A stretch of DNA of 64,000 bases, taken from the NCBI GenBank assembly GCA_946894095.1, contig OX335651.1, positions 18,932,501-18,996,500 of the forward strand. Reading direction: 5' to 3'. Below are positions 54,601 to 60,761 of this stretch, piece by piece; within the stretch, counting starts at the first letter, position 1; the number at the start of each line of letters is the position of its first letter. The notes under the pieces are model-generated. The model saw only the letters and a program-made list of their open reading frames with translations. It was not told the DNA's origin and made no database searches. This stretch comes from Incurvaria masculella. Taxonomy: Eukaryota > Arthropoda > Insecta > Lepidoptera > Incurvariidae. The translations under genes and the position numbers were made by a program.

Positions 54601-56203
54601 TTCTGATCGGAGCGGAGCGGACGAGTATGCGAGCTGCTCCATGGTTCGGAATCCATGTAAAACTGTAAAACCTACTAGGTGGTAGGGTTTAAGCCCGCCC
54701 GGGTTGGTACCATCGCATTGCATGAAAAGATGGTTAAAGCGGCAATGAAAAATTGTTTGTGCTTTCCATCCAGTTCAATGTCGCCCTACCTGGTAGGGGA
54801 AGGGGACCTACAGTTTCACACGGATTCCGAGCGAGGAATTGAACCCAGACCTCTGGTACGCTAGGCCAGTCCCCGCGCCAGTAGGCTACGAGCCGCTCAA
54901 AGTATTGACTGAATCCACCATAAAATCGGTTTTAACAAGTCACCTCTTTTATAGGGTCCTTTCAAAGACCTTTATGAATTAAAAGCTAATCTCGACGTGA
55001 ACTTGTCTCGGCAGGCCTGCAACAGACGGGCTGGGTGGGCGGCATCGCGCTGTGGGTGGTGTTCGCGGGCTGGGCCGCCATCAGCGTCTCCATCCTGGTG
55101 CTCATGGAGGGTCTCTCGGCCTTCCTGCACACGCTGCGACTGCACTGGTGAGCTCTGGCGGCGGGACTATTTACGATTAGCATTACAGTGTAATCACACT
55201 AATCCGGCACTTCGACAGATCGGTATGTCCAATCATCCGGCACCCTCCGCCCACGGTCTCCCTCGCCCCTCTATACCTGTGCGCTTCACATGGGCAGAAG
55301 AAAACGGCATACCTGCCAAAGATATAATTCTTCGCAAAATGCGAGAAAAGACTTCATAACCTAAAGATCTGTCAAAGATATAAAATACCTTTTTTTTTTA
55401 TTGAAAAATGGTTCACTCGTTCAGTGTAATTTAAATGTCTGAATTTTCTAGATATTATTTCACAAATTCACACTCACACGATTGTAATAGAACTTTAATG
55501 AACCAGTAATCTCATATCACTTGCTTTTTTGTAATTACCTATCTCCAGGTACACTTTTTCATATTACAAATAACGCCACCTTCAAAATGTATACTTATTC
55601 TTGTTTTAGTGAGGGATAGTTTTGAAGACAGATCTTTATTCTTGTTACCAATTACTTCTTTTTAACTGTGTTTTATTGTCTGCCTTTGTTTTTCCTCCAA
55701 TAATAAATAAATAAATAAATAAATAAATAATGTGATCCATATCTTCCCAAATGATTCCGAGTAAAGTTGTGGAAAAGGAAATATTCACATTCAACATTAA
55801 AAATAGTTACAAGATAAGCTTCTTTTCCTACATAATTATAGTTGCATTATGGTATACCTACGTTTCCTTACTATGAACTCATAAATGAAATATGACAGGA
55901 ATACGGCAACAATACTTAGTTTCTACATTTCTAAAGCATAATCGCTGAAACACCATAAAGTTTGAGTTTTGTTCCTTCTTTTTTCCGCGCTAATTGCAAT
56001 CTTCCGAATTGCAAATTCCGAAGGTGTGGGTTCAAGTCCATCATCCGCAGACTGCTCGGCGATGACTGTCGGTCGTTTATGTGACATGATGCGTCGTTGT
56101 CCGCAGGGTGGAGTTCCAGAGCAAGTTCTATGCGGGCGAGGGTTACCTGTTCCAGCCTTTCTCCTTCGAGGTCATCCTGGACTCGGCCGGCGTGGAGGAG
56201 TAG
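18553..56203 (+). CDS. Vha100: Vha100, V-ATPase subunit a (116 kDa, V0 sector), complete
   Basis: Eighteen exons (18553-18669, 21116-21292, 22648-22776, 24079-24164, 38102-38228, 40401-40577, 43252-43464, 43965-44115, 46152-46291, 47171-47407, 48695-48807, 50045-50193, 51268-51401, 51985-52071, 53061-53174, 53673-53799, 55015-55147, 56107-56203) total 2508 nt, exactly 836 codons, so 835 residues, the usual family length. All introns are GT-AG and every junction keeps frame. Subunit a forms the two proton half-channels of V0 and targets the pump to its membrane (established). Residues 1 to about 390 are the cytosolic arm; about eight membrane segments follow. [14 protein letters not shown] holds the essential channel Arg (about residue 737, equivalent to yeast Vph1 R735), and [20 protein letters not shown] the second conserved Glu and Arg. 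Exon 4 exists in two versions. Confidence 0.97.
19316..19575 (+). mobile_element. ACCGACTTC-type repeat, internally shortened
   Basis: Begins 'ACCGACTTCAAAAAAAGGAG', has CATAACTTTTGCCTGGGTGA, then AACCGACTTCAAAGAAAAAG, and ends TTTTTTGAGTC. Compared with 34749-35755 it lacks the middle portion. Confidence 0.65.
19594..19822 (-). mobile_element. SINE fragment, diverged
   Basis: The tail and body are in minus orientation, from 'ATGTGACTGGACATGGATGG' to TTAACCCTACCACCTAGG. The head is missing and many substitutions separate it from the younger copies. Confidence 0.75.
20023..20488 (+). mobile_element. SINE interrupted by a GTCY MITE
   Basis: The SINE body runs to 'AAGCATCAATGAAAA' at 20100 and resumes with 'TTGTCCATGTTTTCCATCCA' at 20389. 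The intervening sequence is a MITE. Part of the body after the insertion is also deleted. Confidence 0.82.
20099..20388 (+). mobile_element. (GTCY)n-bearing MITE, full length, nested in a SINE
   Basis: Runs from 'AACCGGCCAAGTGCGAGTCG' to 'GGGTACGGAACCCTAAAAA', with an internal ACGGACGGACGGACAG microsatellite. No ORF. The flanking SINE is older. Confidence 0.85.
20850..21080 (+). mobile_element. SINE just upstream of Vha100 exon 2
   Basis: Body and tail from 'GGGTCGATACCATCGCATTG'-type sequence to GCCATTCATGTCAAGTCGCA. Its A-rich tail ends about 30 bp before the acceptor, separated only by a short AT-rich run and a (GT)n tract. Confidence 0.85.
21116..21292 (+). CDS. Vha100: Vha100 exon 2
   Basis: The acceptor is an unusual (GT)n tract ending GTGTGTGCAG. 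It reads [20 protein letters not shown] then [20 protein letters not shown] to REMIDLE, residues 40-98. Donor GAG/GTCGGT. Confidence 0.96.
21420..21788. mobile_element. TTAA-flanked MITE, third family
   Basis: Ends 'TTAAGGATGTTCCGACCCAT' and, inward from the right, 'TTAAGGCTGTTCCGACCCAT', with inner arms GCAAAAAGTATTGCACTTTA and its complement. It is 369 bp with no ORF. A decayed half may lie at 28500-28590 (GTCTGACCCATATAAAG and GCAAAAAGTATTGG). Confidence 0.85.
22648..22776 (+). CDS. Vha100: Vha100 exon 3
   Basis: After ATATCCGACAG it reads [43 protein letters not shown] (residues 99-141), a coiled-coil part of the cytosolic arm. Donor GAG/GTATGT in phase 0. The next exon is either 4a or 4b. 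Confidence 0.96.
22860..24060. other. Vha100 intron 3, no feature recognised
   Basis: About 1.2 kb of unique-looking, moderately AT-rich sequence. I see no TIRs, SINE words or exon-like frames. Confidence 0.4.
24079..24164 (+). CDS. Vha100: Vha100 exon 4a (alternative)
   Basis: After GTTTTCCAAG it reads [20 protein letters not shown] then AGGQALKL plus two bases GG, with donor TTGG/GTACGC. Phase is 0 in and 2 out, joining exon 5 (C TTC GTC) as LKLG-FVAGV. This acidic version with LLGEEG corresponds to the common form in other insects. It gives the 835-residue protein. Confidence 0.9.
24604..24807 (+). other. Coding-like segment of unknown identity in intron 4
   Basis: One frame, with no ATG at its start, reads [40 protein letters not shown] and [17 protein letters not shown] before a stop at 24805. 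The composition resembles real protein and a TTTTTGCAG acceptor-like site lies inside it. It does not fit the Vha100 alignment. It may be a relic or a nested gene fragment; I do not recognise the family. Confidence 0.25.
25677..25759 (+). CDS. Vha100: Vha100 exon 4b (mutually exclusive with 4a)
   Basis: After a strong acceptor (GTGTGTTGTTTGTCAG) the frame reads [20 protein letters not shown] then RVGHVQL plus GG, with a strong donor (TAGG/GTATGT). Its phases (0 in, 2 out) match exon 4a, so splicing exon 3 to 4b to 5 gives FFDE-HEGG and QLG-FVAGV in frame and an 834-residue protein. The [12 protein letters not shown] segment is the second known form of this region in insect subunit a isoforms (from memory of the family). 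Using both or neither exon shifts the frame. Confidence 0.85.
25860..27368. other. Intron stretch, no feature recognised
   Basis: AT-rich intron sequence. Its longest frame (minus 26979-26683, 98 codons) has protein-like composition but no family match I can make and no supporting splice or promoter context. Confidence 0.4.
27372..27734. mobile_element. TTAA-flanked MITE, fourth family
   Basis: Perfect inverted ends 'TTAAGAGGATAATGAGGT' with TTAA at both termini, and inner arms around CGTGCCTGTTT and AAACAGGCACG. It is 363 bp, AT-rich and non-coding. Confidence 0.82.
28182..28500 (-). mobile_element. (GTCY)n-bearing MITE
   Basis: Minus orientation, from 'TTAGGGTTCCGTACCCAAAG' to 'CCGACTCCCACTTGGCCGG'. 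It has the longest microsatellite of the window copies: about nine CCGT units followed by CTGT units (28230-28280). Confidence 0.85.
28640..30430. other. Intron stretch with little recognisable content
   Basis: One open frame of 138 codons (28999-29412, plus) has no family resemblance and I treat it as chance. Otherwise only AT-rich unique-looking sequence is seen. Confidence 0.35.
30440..30605 (+). repeat. Dispersed repeat tail
   Basis: 'AAATTAGTTTAGCGGTTTGG' and 'TTAATAATATTAGTATGGAT' are words of a very common lepidopteran dispersed repeat. It directly precedes a GTCY MITE. Confidence 0.5.
30612..30908 (+). mobile_element. (GTCY)n-bearing MITE
   Basis: Runs from AAAACAGGCCAAGTGCGAAT to GGGTACGGAACCCTAAAAA, with five ACGG units. 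Near full length and similar to the copy at 20099-20388. Confidence 0.85.
31434..31979 (+). mobile_element. TTAA MITE family 1, copy 5 (diverged)
   Basis: The same order of landmarks as family 1, but with many substitutions and a left flank of GTAA rather than TTAA. The right end is GGCCCACCTTAA. It is probably the oldest copy in the window. Confidence 0.8.
31985..33740. other. Intron stretch, no gene
   Basis: Unique-looking AT-rich intron apart from a short tandem repeat at 32889-32945. No exon with Vha100 similarity was found. Confidence 0.4.
32889..32945 (+). repeat. 19-bp tandem repeat, three copies
   Basis: The unit TAGGGAGGTGTCAATGTCA occurs three times in a row without change, indicating a recent local expansion. 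Confidence 0.9.
33748..34055 (+). mobile_element. SINE with tRNA-like head, old copy
   Basis: The head begins GGCTCGTAGCTTAGTGGCGC with an A-box-like TAGCTTAGTGG and a degraded B box (GGTTCGGCCCC). The body follows, and the tail ends TACCCAGTTGTATTTAAAAA. Heavily diverged and shortened. Confidence 0.78.
34749..35755 (+). mobile_element. ACCGACTTC-type repeat interrupted by MITE family 1
   Basis: The left part starts 'ACCGACTTCAAAAAAAGGAG'. The right part (35519-35755) ends 'TTTTTTGAGTCGGTGTCAGC'. A MITE occupies 34982-35518. Without the MITE the element is about 470 bp, as at 3955-4443. Confidence 0.7.
34982..35518 (+). mobile_element. TTAA MITE family 1, copy 6
   Basis: TTAA lies at both ends. 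The left terminus is shortened (AAGGCGGGCCGAACTCATT, missing about 13 bp), the right is complete. Nested in another repeat. Confidence 0.88.
35756..35825 (+). repeat. Interstitial telomere-type array (TTAGG)n
   Basis: Fourteen perfect AGGTT units (TTAGG read in register) span 70 bp. TTAGG is the canonical arthropod telomere repeat, made by telomerase. It lies exactly between two inverted copies of the ACCGACTTC repeat. Confidence 0.95.
35838..37202 (-). mobile_element. Inverted partner of the ACCGACTTC-type repeat, with inserted sequence
   Basis: One end at 35838 (GTGCCCGGCTGACGCCGACT) and the other at 37202 (CCTTTTTTGAAGTCGGTT) mirror the copy at 34749-35755, so the 34749-37202 block is flanked by inverted ends. 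Between them lie a GTCY MITE tail and AT-rich sequence of unclear origin. Confidence 0.5.
36143..36227 (+). repeat. (GTCY)n MITE tail fragment
   Basis: Only the microsatellite and the 3' block (CTGTGACAGACGGACGG and GGGAACGGAACCCTAAAAAG) remain. Confidence 0.7.
38102..38228 (+). CDS. Vha100: Vha100 exon 5
   Basis: After GCCATGTTTAG the first base completes Gly, then [20 protein letters not shown] and [20 protein letters not shown] to VS (residues 170-212). Donor TCG/GTGAGT. The pyrimidine tract is poor and the region just upstream is GC-rich. Confidence 0.95.
38805..39607 (+). repeat. Common lepidopteran dispersed repeat, about 800 bp
   Basis: Begins 'AGCCCGTCCCGGCTTTGCAC' and ends with 'GCGACTTTGTTTTATACTAT'. 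Both words recur widely in moth and butterfly genomes. A GC-rich island (39000-39053, CCCGACGCCCCGGCCGGCC) sits inside. No ORF. Confidence 0.55.
40401..40577 (+). CDS. Vha100: Vha100 exon 6
   Basis: After GTGCGCCCGCAG it reads [40 protein letters not shown] and [19 protein letters not shown] (residues 213-271). Donor ACG/GTAACA. Confidence 0.96.
40847..41218 (-). mobile_element. SINE, near full length
   Basis: The tail (TTTTTTTATGCAACCTGACA) through the body to the tRNA-like head (CCGCGCCACTAGGCTACGAG). A short stretch of the head region is deleted around 41150. Confidence 0.85.
41219..41345 (+). mobile_element. LINE ORF2 fragment
   Basis: The frame reads [16 protein letters not shown] and [16 protein letters not shown], the C-terminal 'RWFGHVERM...GRPRRRW' motif of LINE ORF2. 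It abuts the head of the SINE at 41218. Confidence 0.65.
42230..42610 (-). mobile_element. SINE copy with a 5S-rRNA-like head
   Basis: The body and tail (42230-42500) belong to the same SINE family. On minus the head reads GAAGTTAAGCAACGCTGGGT followed by GGTCTTGGATGGGTGACC, matching the internal promoter of 5S rRNA (box A, intermediate element, box C). A short GTGGCCCAGTGGCGCGACAC precedes it. The tRNA-headed copies lack this block. Confidence 0.75.
42612..42830 (+). mobile_element. Diverged SINE, head-to-head with the 5S-headed copy
   Basis: GGATAAAAGATTGTCGAAGC, CAGTTCAATGTAGCAGTGCT, GAAGGTCTTGGCATGGCTCC and GTTGTGGTATTAGCCATCAA are SINE body and tail words in plus orientation. Confidence 0.7.
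42920..43200 (+). repeat. Unclassified dispersed repeat
   Basis: CCACGCCAGCCGGCAGATGC, CAGATTGTACTTTGGGGGAA and ATCCCTGCCTGTTTCGCATT recur in diverged form at 38390-38600, and the last part also at 12030-12120. It ends about 50 bp before Vha100 exon 7. Confidence 0.5.
43252..43464 (+). CDS. Vha100: Vha100 exon 7
   Basis: After TTTGGGTTTCAG it reads [60 protein letters not shown] and [11 protein letters not shown] (residues 272-342), the most conserved part of the cytosolic arm. Confidence 0.97.
43697..43826 (-). mobile_element. Short 5'-truncated SINE
   Basis: Only the tail and last third of the body are present (ATGTGACTGGACATGGATGG to GGCTACATTGAACTGGA), typical of premature end of reverse transcription. 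Closest in wording to the copy at 42230-42610. Confidence 0.78.
43965..44115 (+). CDS. Vha100: Vha100 exon 8
   Basis: After TATGATTGTAG it reads [40 protein letters not shown] and [10 protein letters not shown] plus one base (residues 343-392), ending at the start of the membrane domain. Donor CCAG/GTCGGT. Confidence 0.96.
44890..45082 (+). mobile_element. Diverged SINE, interrupted at its tail
   Basis: GTAGCCCTACTCATAAAGAG, GGCATGGTACCTAATACCTT and TGGTATTACCAATCCATGAC are SINE words. Its last bases and A-tail appear at 46030-46056, beyond an inserted 948-bp element. Confidence 0.6.
45083..46030. mobile_element. Inverted-repeat element, 948 bp
   Basis: Exact inverted ends GCAGCGGGAGCACAAAT. 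Secondary inverted similarity lies further in (GACACTTGTC, AAATTTTGTC and ACCCACACC-type words). CAG flanks both sides and could be a 3-bp target duplication. Short frames inside resemble nothing I know, so it is non-autonomous; the superfamily is undetermined. Confidence 0.65.
46152..46291 (+). CDS. Vha100: Vha100 exon 9
   Basis: The split codon gives Ala, then [40 protein letters not shown] and KKIDSE (residues 393-439): the first membrane segments of the V0 domain with the invariant MFGDLGHG. Acceptor AATGCATTGCAG, donor GAG/GTAACT. Confidence 0.97.
46361..46840 (+). mobile_element. LINE ORF2 C-terminal fragment with AAT microsatellites
   Basis: A 71-codon frame (46394-46609) reads [40 protein letters not shown] and [21 protein letters not shown]. 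This is the well-known C-terminal piece of LINE ORF2 (DLAxEIxxMW...VPIVxGxxGxVPKxL...LQKxVLLxTxRIVRKxL). (AAT)n tracts lie at 46366-46385 and 46757-46788. Confidence 0.85.
47171..47407 (+). CDS. Vha100: Vha100 exon 10
   Basis: After CGTTGCAG it reads [40 protein letters not shown] and a luminal loop to [10 protein letters not shown] (residues 440-518). The loop ([15 protein letters not shown]) has an NST sequon that could be glycosylated. Donor CAG/GTGCGT. Confidence 0.96.
47690..47765. repeat. hAT-like relic
   Basis: 'CCAGTGGTCCGCGGACCACC' followed by GATTAAGAACCACTTTAAG is typical of the ends of widespread hAT MITEs. Only one end is recognisable. Confidence 0.4.
48060..48683 (+). mobile_element. 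RTE-like LINE 3' end with (TTA)n tail
   Basis: A 112-codon frame (48141-48476) reads [55 protein letters not shown] and [20 protein letters not shown] to [11 protein letters not shown]. This is the standard C-terminus of RTE-class ORF2. The element closes with (TTA)n at 48659-48683, about 11 bp before the Vha100 exon 11 start. Confidence 0.88.
48695..48807 (+). CDS. Vha100: Vha100 exon 11
   Basis: After TTATGTGGGTTGCAG it reads [37 protein letters not shown] plus two bases (residues 519-555). The acceptor abuts the (TTA)n tail of a LINE. Donor CACCT/GTGAGT. Confidence 0.96.
49280..49680 (-). mobile_element. SINE, near full length, young copy
   Basis: Tail TTTTTTTATGCGACCTGACA, whole body and head (GCGCCACTAGGCTACGAGCC). 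Few differences from the copies at 40847 and 16594, so it is a good consensus source. Confidence 0.9.
50045..50193 (+). CDS. Vha100: Vha100 exon 12
   Basis: After TTCCCGTTCGCAG the split codon gives Leu, then [40 protein letters not shown] and IGHFGSNET plus one base (residues 556-605), a membrane hairpin and luminal loop. Donor ACCG/GTAACA. Confidence 0.96.
50229..51013 (+). repeat. Minisatellite of about 785 bp in intron 12
   Basis: Imperfect tandem units of about 20-22 bp are built on AAACCCACTACACCGCTAAA and CTTAGAAACCCACTACAC, with a higher-order alternation (ACTCACTACATCACCATAG, GAATTAACATACTACACTAT). It starts about 35 bp after the exon 12 donor and fills most of the intron. Confidence 0.92.
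51268..51401 (+). CDS. Vha100: Vha100 exon 13
   Basis: After TTGTTTTAACAG the split codon gives Glu, then [40 protein letters not shown] and FLQK (residues 606-650). Donor AAG/GTGATC is followed almost at once by a decayed SINE. Confidence 0.95.
51412..51670 (-). mobile_element. Decayed SINE next to the exon 13 donor
   Basis: CATTCCCGAAGGAATAGGGT, GGCATGCCAGGACCTCTCCT and CATCTTTTTATCCAATGCGA are SINE words in minus orientation. The insertion starts about 10 bp after the 5' splice site. Confidence 0.72.
51985..52071 (+). CDS. Vha100: Vha100 exon 14
   Basis: After TTATGATCTGGCAG it reads [20 protein letters not shown] and IMQEQKKRD (residues 651-679), membrane segment 6. Donor GAT/GTGAGT. 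The polypyrimidine tract is weak. Confidence 0.95.
52072..53060. other. Vha100 intron 14
   Basis: A C-rich stretch (52082-52115) follows the donor, then AT-rich sequence without recognised repeats or exons. Confidence 0.4.
53061..53174 (+). CDS. Vha100: Vha100 exon 15
   Basis: After AATGTTGGTGCAG it reads [38 protein letters not shown] (residues 680-717), the variable acidic cytosolic loop ending in the conserved EVFIHQ. Donor CAG/GTAAAT. Confidence 0.95.
53262..53500 (+). repeat. Unclassified repeat, copy 1 of 2
   Basis: AAAATCAACACTTTCCTTTA, TTCTTATAAGCGACACTATT and TAATGCAGTTTTAGTTTTTA recur in the same order and strand at 61220-61445. No ORF or TIR is visible. Confidence 0.7.
53673..53799 (+). 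CDS. Vha100: Vha100 exon 16 (channel arginine)
   Basis: After TTTTCGCGCGCAG it reads [40 protein letters not shown] and RK plus one base (residues 718-759). Arg in [14 protein letters not shown] (about residue 737) is the residue essential for proton translocation in the family. Donor AAAG/GTAACG. Confidence 0.97.
54627..54897. mobile_element. Chimeric SINE: two fragments fused head-to-head
   Basis: 54627-54788 is SINE body in plus orientation (GCTCCATGGTTCGGAATCCA to ATCCAGTTCAATGTCGCCCT). 54789-54897 is body plus tRNA-like head in minus orientation (GGGGAAGGGGACCTACAGTT to GCGCCAGTAGGCTACGAGCC). Neither half has an A-tail. Confidence 0.75.
55015..55147 (+). CDS. Vha100: Vha100 exon 17
   Basis: After ACTTGTCTCGGCAG the split codon gives Gly, then [40 protein letters not shown] and RLH plus two bases (residues 760-803), the last membrane segment. 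Donor CACTG/GTGAGC. Confidence 0.96.
55148..56106. other. Vha100 intron 17
   Basis: Contains an (AAAT)n microsatellite at 55701-55731 and no recognised transposon. A plus frame at 54997-55356 runs through the exon 17 donor and is not coding beyond it. Confidence 0.45.
56107..56203 (+). CDS. Vha100: Vha100 exon 18 (last coding exon)
   Basis: After GTTGTCCGCAG the split codon gives Trp, then [20 protein letters not shown] and [11 protein letters not shown] to TAG at 56201-56203, the conserved end of subunit a. Confidence 0.96.
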
Positions 56204-58600
56204 GCCCTCCACCTTGCGACCCGGGTTCACGTCCACACCTCCAAACTCTTTGCAAATACTTCTGTTTTTATCAAAATTATTTCAGACAATATTTTTATTT
56301 TTAAGTCGTGTTTGCTCTTATTTCTTTGCTGAGCCAATTTTATGCTGTTCAACCAAGGCCATATACAGGCCATGGGCATGGGCAGGTCATACACACATAC
56401 ACGTTGAATGTTACACTTTTACGTTAACATGTTTCGACTTGCTTGCTTCAATAACATGGAAAGGCAAAAGTAATCAATGCAATCTCACCTCTATTTTGTA
56501 ACAGTAATTCAGACTGATAAAATTATTTTAAAGGAACCAATCGTTGATTCATATTATTCCTGCAATCTGCAGCGTGCATGCATTCCACTTGCATAATTGA
56601 AACGGCTTAATGGCACTCCAGTGACAACCATCCCATACAGACACAGAAAAAGTAAATGCAATGTTTTAGTCAATGTAAATTATGTTGGACATATGATTGT
56701 ATATGGTGGCGCAGACTTAAGTGCCCTTAACAGCATTTCTTTTGAACACTTACCCTCCGTTTCGAAATGCTTCTATTGCAGAGATTTACACGACCGTTCC
56801 GAATTGTTTATATTCACTCCCGTGAACGTCATGTTGACATAGGGGACGTGACTCTAGACCAAACAAAGATCGTACAAAGCGCGCACGGTTGAGAGCATGT
56901 GCGTCGGGTACGCTGTCAAATGGCTGTCATCGAGCTGTAATTAAGCGTGTTTATCCGTAGTTCTCTGATCGTATGCACTTGTTTTCTGAAATAACGAAGG
57001 CCTTTTGCCGTTCGTTATTCTAATTAGACAATTCTAGGTCTGAAATAACCACTCTCAAGACGTACGAGGCATTTTCGAAGTAATTAGGTTAGGCTCTGAC
57101 AGATGTCTGCTTAAGTTCGTTGCGATTTTGATATCGTACGATTGTGGTTGTAAGCAATTCAGAACACACTTATCACTGTATCCGCTTTCTCTGGAATATA
57201 TGCATTTTGGAACGGAGGGTTAGAGAGAATAAGCCCAATTTATTTTCAATGTCTCTCATTTATATTTCTGCTTTCGGCGGTGTGGCCTCGACGGTCGTTC
57301 ATTATGCCAATATACTTACCATTGATGCAGTTCAGTTGCCTGTTCGTGTCGAATGAATCTGTCTTAGACTTTTTTTCTAATAAGTGTAAAAGTGGAGGGA
57401 ATTCTGGAAGAATCCGAATTATATTAGCGCGGGCAGCTGCTAGAGGTGTTTCTCGTGTAGCGTAGACGATTGTTGATTCCTAAAAATTATTATATAAAAT
57501 TACAAAAAAAATTGTTTTTGTGTTGCCAAAGTAGAAGTTTGTGAATTAGTATCTGCCGCTTCGAGTAAAGAGTTGAGCGAGTGTATCCATTTCCCAATCG
57601 AGAGTAGGTAATCTTAATTGTAAGAATCAAAGTTTGTTACGTTAATACCCGAACTTCTTTAATAATGTAATTTTTAAATTGTGTTTACTTAATACATTTT
57701 CATTTTGATATTGTGATTATTTTGTTCCGTTCCCCATCCTGACTTCCTTGAATAATGTATGAGTAATTTCATGATATTTTTTTTATTGATTAAAAAACTT
57801 TTCTGATAATTTTCAATATCTGATTACAGTGCTTCAATTTAGATGTCATTGGATAACCTCAAATCAATGAAATAACGGTAATGCCGTATCCATTAAATAC
57901 ATAAAAAAAATCAAAATTGTTTTCGTTTAGAAAATATGAAGGAAAGGAGTTTATAATTATAAAAATACAAGAACTAGCAGAGTATACCTACGTTGCTGTT
58001 TTTAATTCCAAGTGCACGATAGGACATCATTGTCAACATATGATTAAAACTTCTTAAGTCAAAATTTGGGTTGAATAAAAGTCAATCTTTACTTTGATCC
58101 CGACTTCAACCGCTAATCGTAATCACTTAGCCCCCATCAATTAGCTTTAAAGGTACGATTAATTTAAAATGTTCAAATCGAGTTTCTCGATTTTAGATGA
58201 TGGACGCTTATATGTTGCATCTTGTTAAATTAATCATAACGGCATAATTTTTCAAACCGACGTGCATTCGGTCCTTAGTATTCAAGCATTTCATATATTT
58301 TTTTGCAACGCAATTGTATCTACAAATATCTAACTATAAATTACAATTGTATTCATATTTATGTAACTATAGTATAGTATAGTATAGTATTTTTTATTTC
58401 ATCAAACAAACAGACATTAATAATATAATAATTAAGAAAATGTATACTTGTTAAAGGAACGAATTATTAATAATGACTGCATTCTTACAGGCTTATTAAG
58501 AGTAGGTGGACTAACTTCAATACAACAGACTAAACCGGTTTTTGTATGGTTAGTCCGGGGCTAATCTCGCACTAAGTTTTGACAGGTTCCCTCTGAATAT
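56204..58600. other. Vha100 3' flank, little recognisable content
   Basis: No canonical AATAAA lies close behind the stop; the first clear one is near 58074 (TTGAATAAAAGTC), and GATAAA occurs near 56516. An (ATAGT)n microsatellite lies at 58370-58390. No exons or TIRs were recognised. Confidence 0.4.
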
Positions 58601-58606
58601 GACTGC

Positions 58607-59146
58607 TTAAGGTGGCCCAACCCGGCGGGACTAACTCATTCGCGGGCACGGTACAAAACCGTGCTGTTGCGCTCTGGGACCTTCTCTGTTTCAATGAATA
58701 AGACAGGCTCCATGATGAGGAAGATGCAACATGTCCACAAAAAAGACAATGTGCATAGTGTATGATTTGGTAAGATTTACGAAAATTTTAATTACAAAAC
58801 GACTTATAGCTAAAAGTAAACTACAACCGCTGTAGTCAAAAATCTAACAAAAACCAAATGGATTATGAATCTTGATTAAATAAGCTATGTCTGATGACTC
58901 ATCTTTTTAAGAGGTTCTTACTTTATCATTGCGTAATCCACCTCCAAAGTTATTGTATAAAACGCGCGAAAAACTCGAACTTTCGGACCTTATAACTTAG
59001 AAACCAAACACAATTTTACAATGCCAACGGTCATCAGACATCTAGTTCGATCAAATAAAGCTATTTTGAGCAAAATTTTGGATCTTTGACAATAAATATG
59101 GGCGTGATCTTCTTTCCCCGTTTGTATGGGGAGTTGAGCGGGATGG
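58607..59146 (+). mobile_element. TTAA MITE family 1, copy 7
   Basis: The left TTAA is at 58607-58610. The right end stops at GAGCGGGATGG, lacking the last bases including TTAA, where family 2 begins directly. Confidence 0.9.
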
Positions 59147-59514
59147 GGTCGGCCCGTAAGCATCAGAAAATTTCGCCTCCCATACAAACGTAGTTTACTA
59201 ATAATTTGAAAACCGCTGTTCCAACTTAATATTTGGTAACTAACATTAGGCTACCAATATCTGTGTCTGCATGTCTTTATTTTTTCGGTAAATGTATTCT
59301 GGGTCAAACCACAGAGAAAACAAAATTTGTATGAATATTTTCTTTTTGCTTTCACTTCATTCGGTTTGGATTTTTCAAGAAAACAAAAGCATGCAGACAC
59401 AGACATTTATTACCTTATATTAGATATTAAATATCAAATTTATTGGAATAGCAGTTTCCAAATGATTAGTAAACTACGTTTGTATGGGGAGCATAGCTTA
59501 CGGGCCGTTCTTAA
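59147..59514 (+). mobile_element. TTAA MITE family 2, copy 2
   Basis: Begins GGTCGGCCCGTAAGCATCAG, fused to MITE family 1, and ends GCTTACGGGCCGTTCTTAA. Sequence and order match the pair at 9548-10469, except that about 11 bp are missing at the junction. Confidence 0.85.
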
Positions 59515-59989
59515 GGCCCTGGTACTAGCCAAATCGCAAAGTTAGACGAGGCACCCCAAGTTAACTAACTAAGTCTTACGATTATAAGTGTCATTCTTAC
59601 AATATATGATTCCTTGTCTAGGAATCGACCTATTTTCGTTAATGTATGTTTCCTTTTTCCATACAAAATACATTGCGGAAACGGTGTCCATTTCCGAACT
59701 TTTTTGACTAAATGTAGAAATCTAAAAGCAAATGGAATTGTTTGTTTATGCATATATGCTGTTTTTGCTTATATCTAGAAATCGAATTACTTTCAGATTT
59801 CTAACGAGAAAAATCAACTTTTTTATTTTTATTATTATTTTAATAAATGATGGAATAAAAACATATTAACAATCCATTATCAGTCTGGAGTTCTATTTGG
59901 ATTTGCTGAAGCGTTTCACTACATATTATTACATTTGTTAAAAAGTGCATTTGTATGGCGCGAGTAGTTGGCTAGTCCTAGCGCCTTAA
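59511..59989. mobile_element. TTAA-flanked MITE, fifth family
   Basis: Ends TTAAGGCCCTGGTACTAGCC and, inward from the right, TTAAGGCGCTAGGACTAGCC. It shares its left TTAA with the preceding element. The body resembles 15070-15395. No ORF. Confidence 0.75.
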
Positions 59990-60761
59990 GATTACTATGT
60001 GTTGGTGTAATCTACTCTCGTACCTTAGGTATGTAGTTGTTGTCTCATCAGGTACTTACCCTATAATAAACTCCTATTTATCTTCTAGCACTTGTTCTGT
60101 GTTTTTATCTCATTGTATCTTCAGCTCAATGAGAGTTGGTTAAGAAATCACCAACAAAAATTGACAGATAAATATCGGCCACAAAGTTTAATAGTCTCAC
60201 CATCTGCCCCTCCCCTACGTTCCTTCATTTCTAACCTATGAGTATGGTTCTATGTAGAACTTGTGACTGCATTCACAGCAATCAAGTTGCAACCAACGGG
60301 CTCAAGTTGCAACGCACGCACCGTGGTCCGTTTTGAACTGTAAGCGATTACAGTGCTCACAGTGAATAAAAGTGTCCCGAATCAGATTGCACGATTCGGA
60401 CCGTTTGTGCGCTTATGGAAACAAAACCACAAACAATGAACAAATGGCATTAGTGGTAGTAGTTCACCTCAAATTGGAATCTAATTAATTGCTCTAAGCT
60501 GAACTTAGATTTCTCCTGAGAGACATTCAACGGTTTGTGAAAAGATAAGATATTTATTGGTCAACAGAGAGCACACATTACAAAATATACAGTGAACATA
60601 CATTGCACAGTATACAGTTATCATACGCCCAATGAGGCACGTCGAGTTTAGATATGTATAACCTAAAAATGGATACAAATTGTGCACATATTCGTTTCAT
60701 TTCAGATATTGAAATACCAACATTTACAATTCACATAGCTTATATATAATTTTTTATTGTA

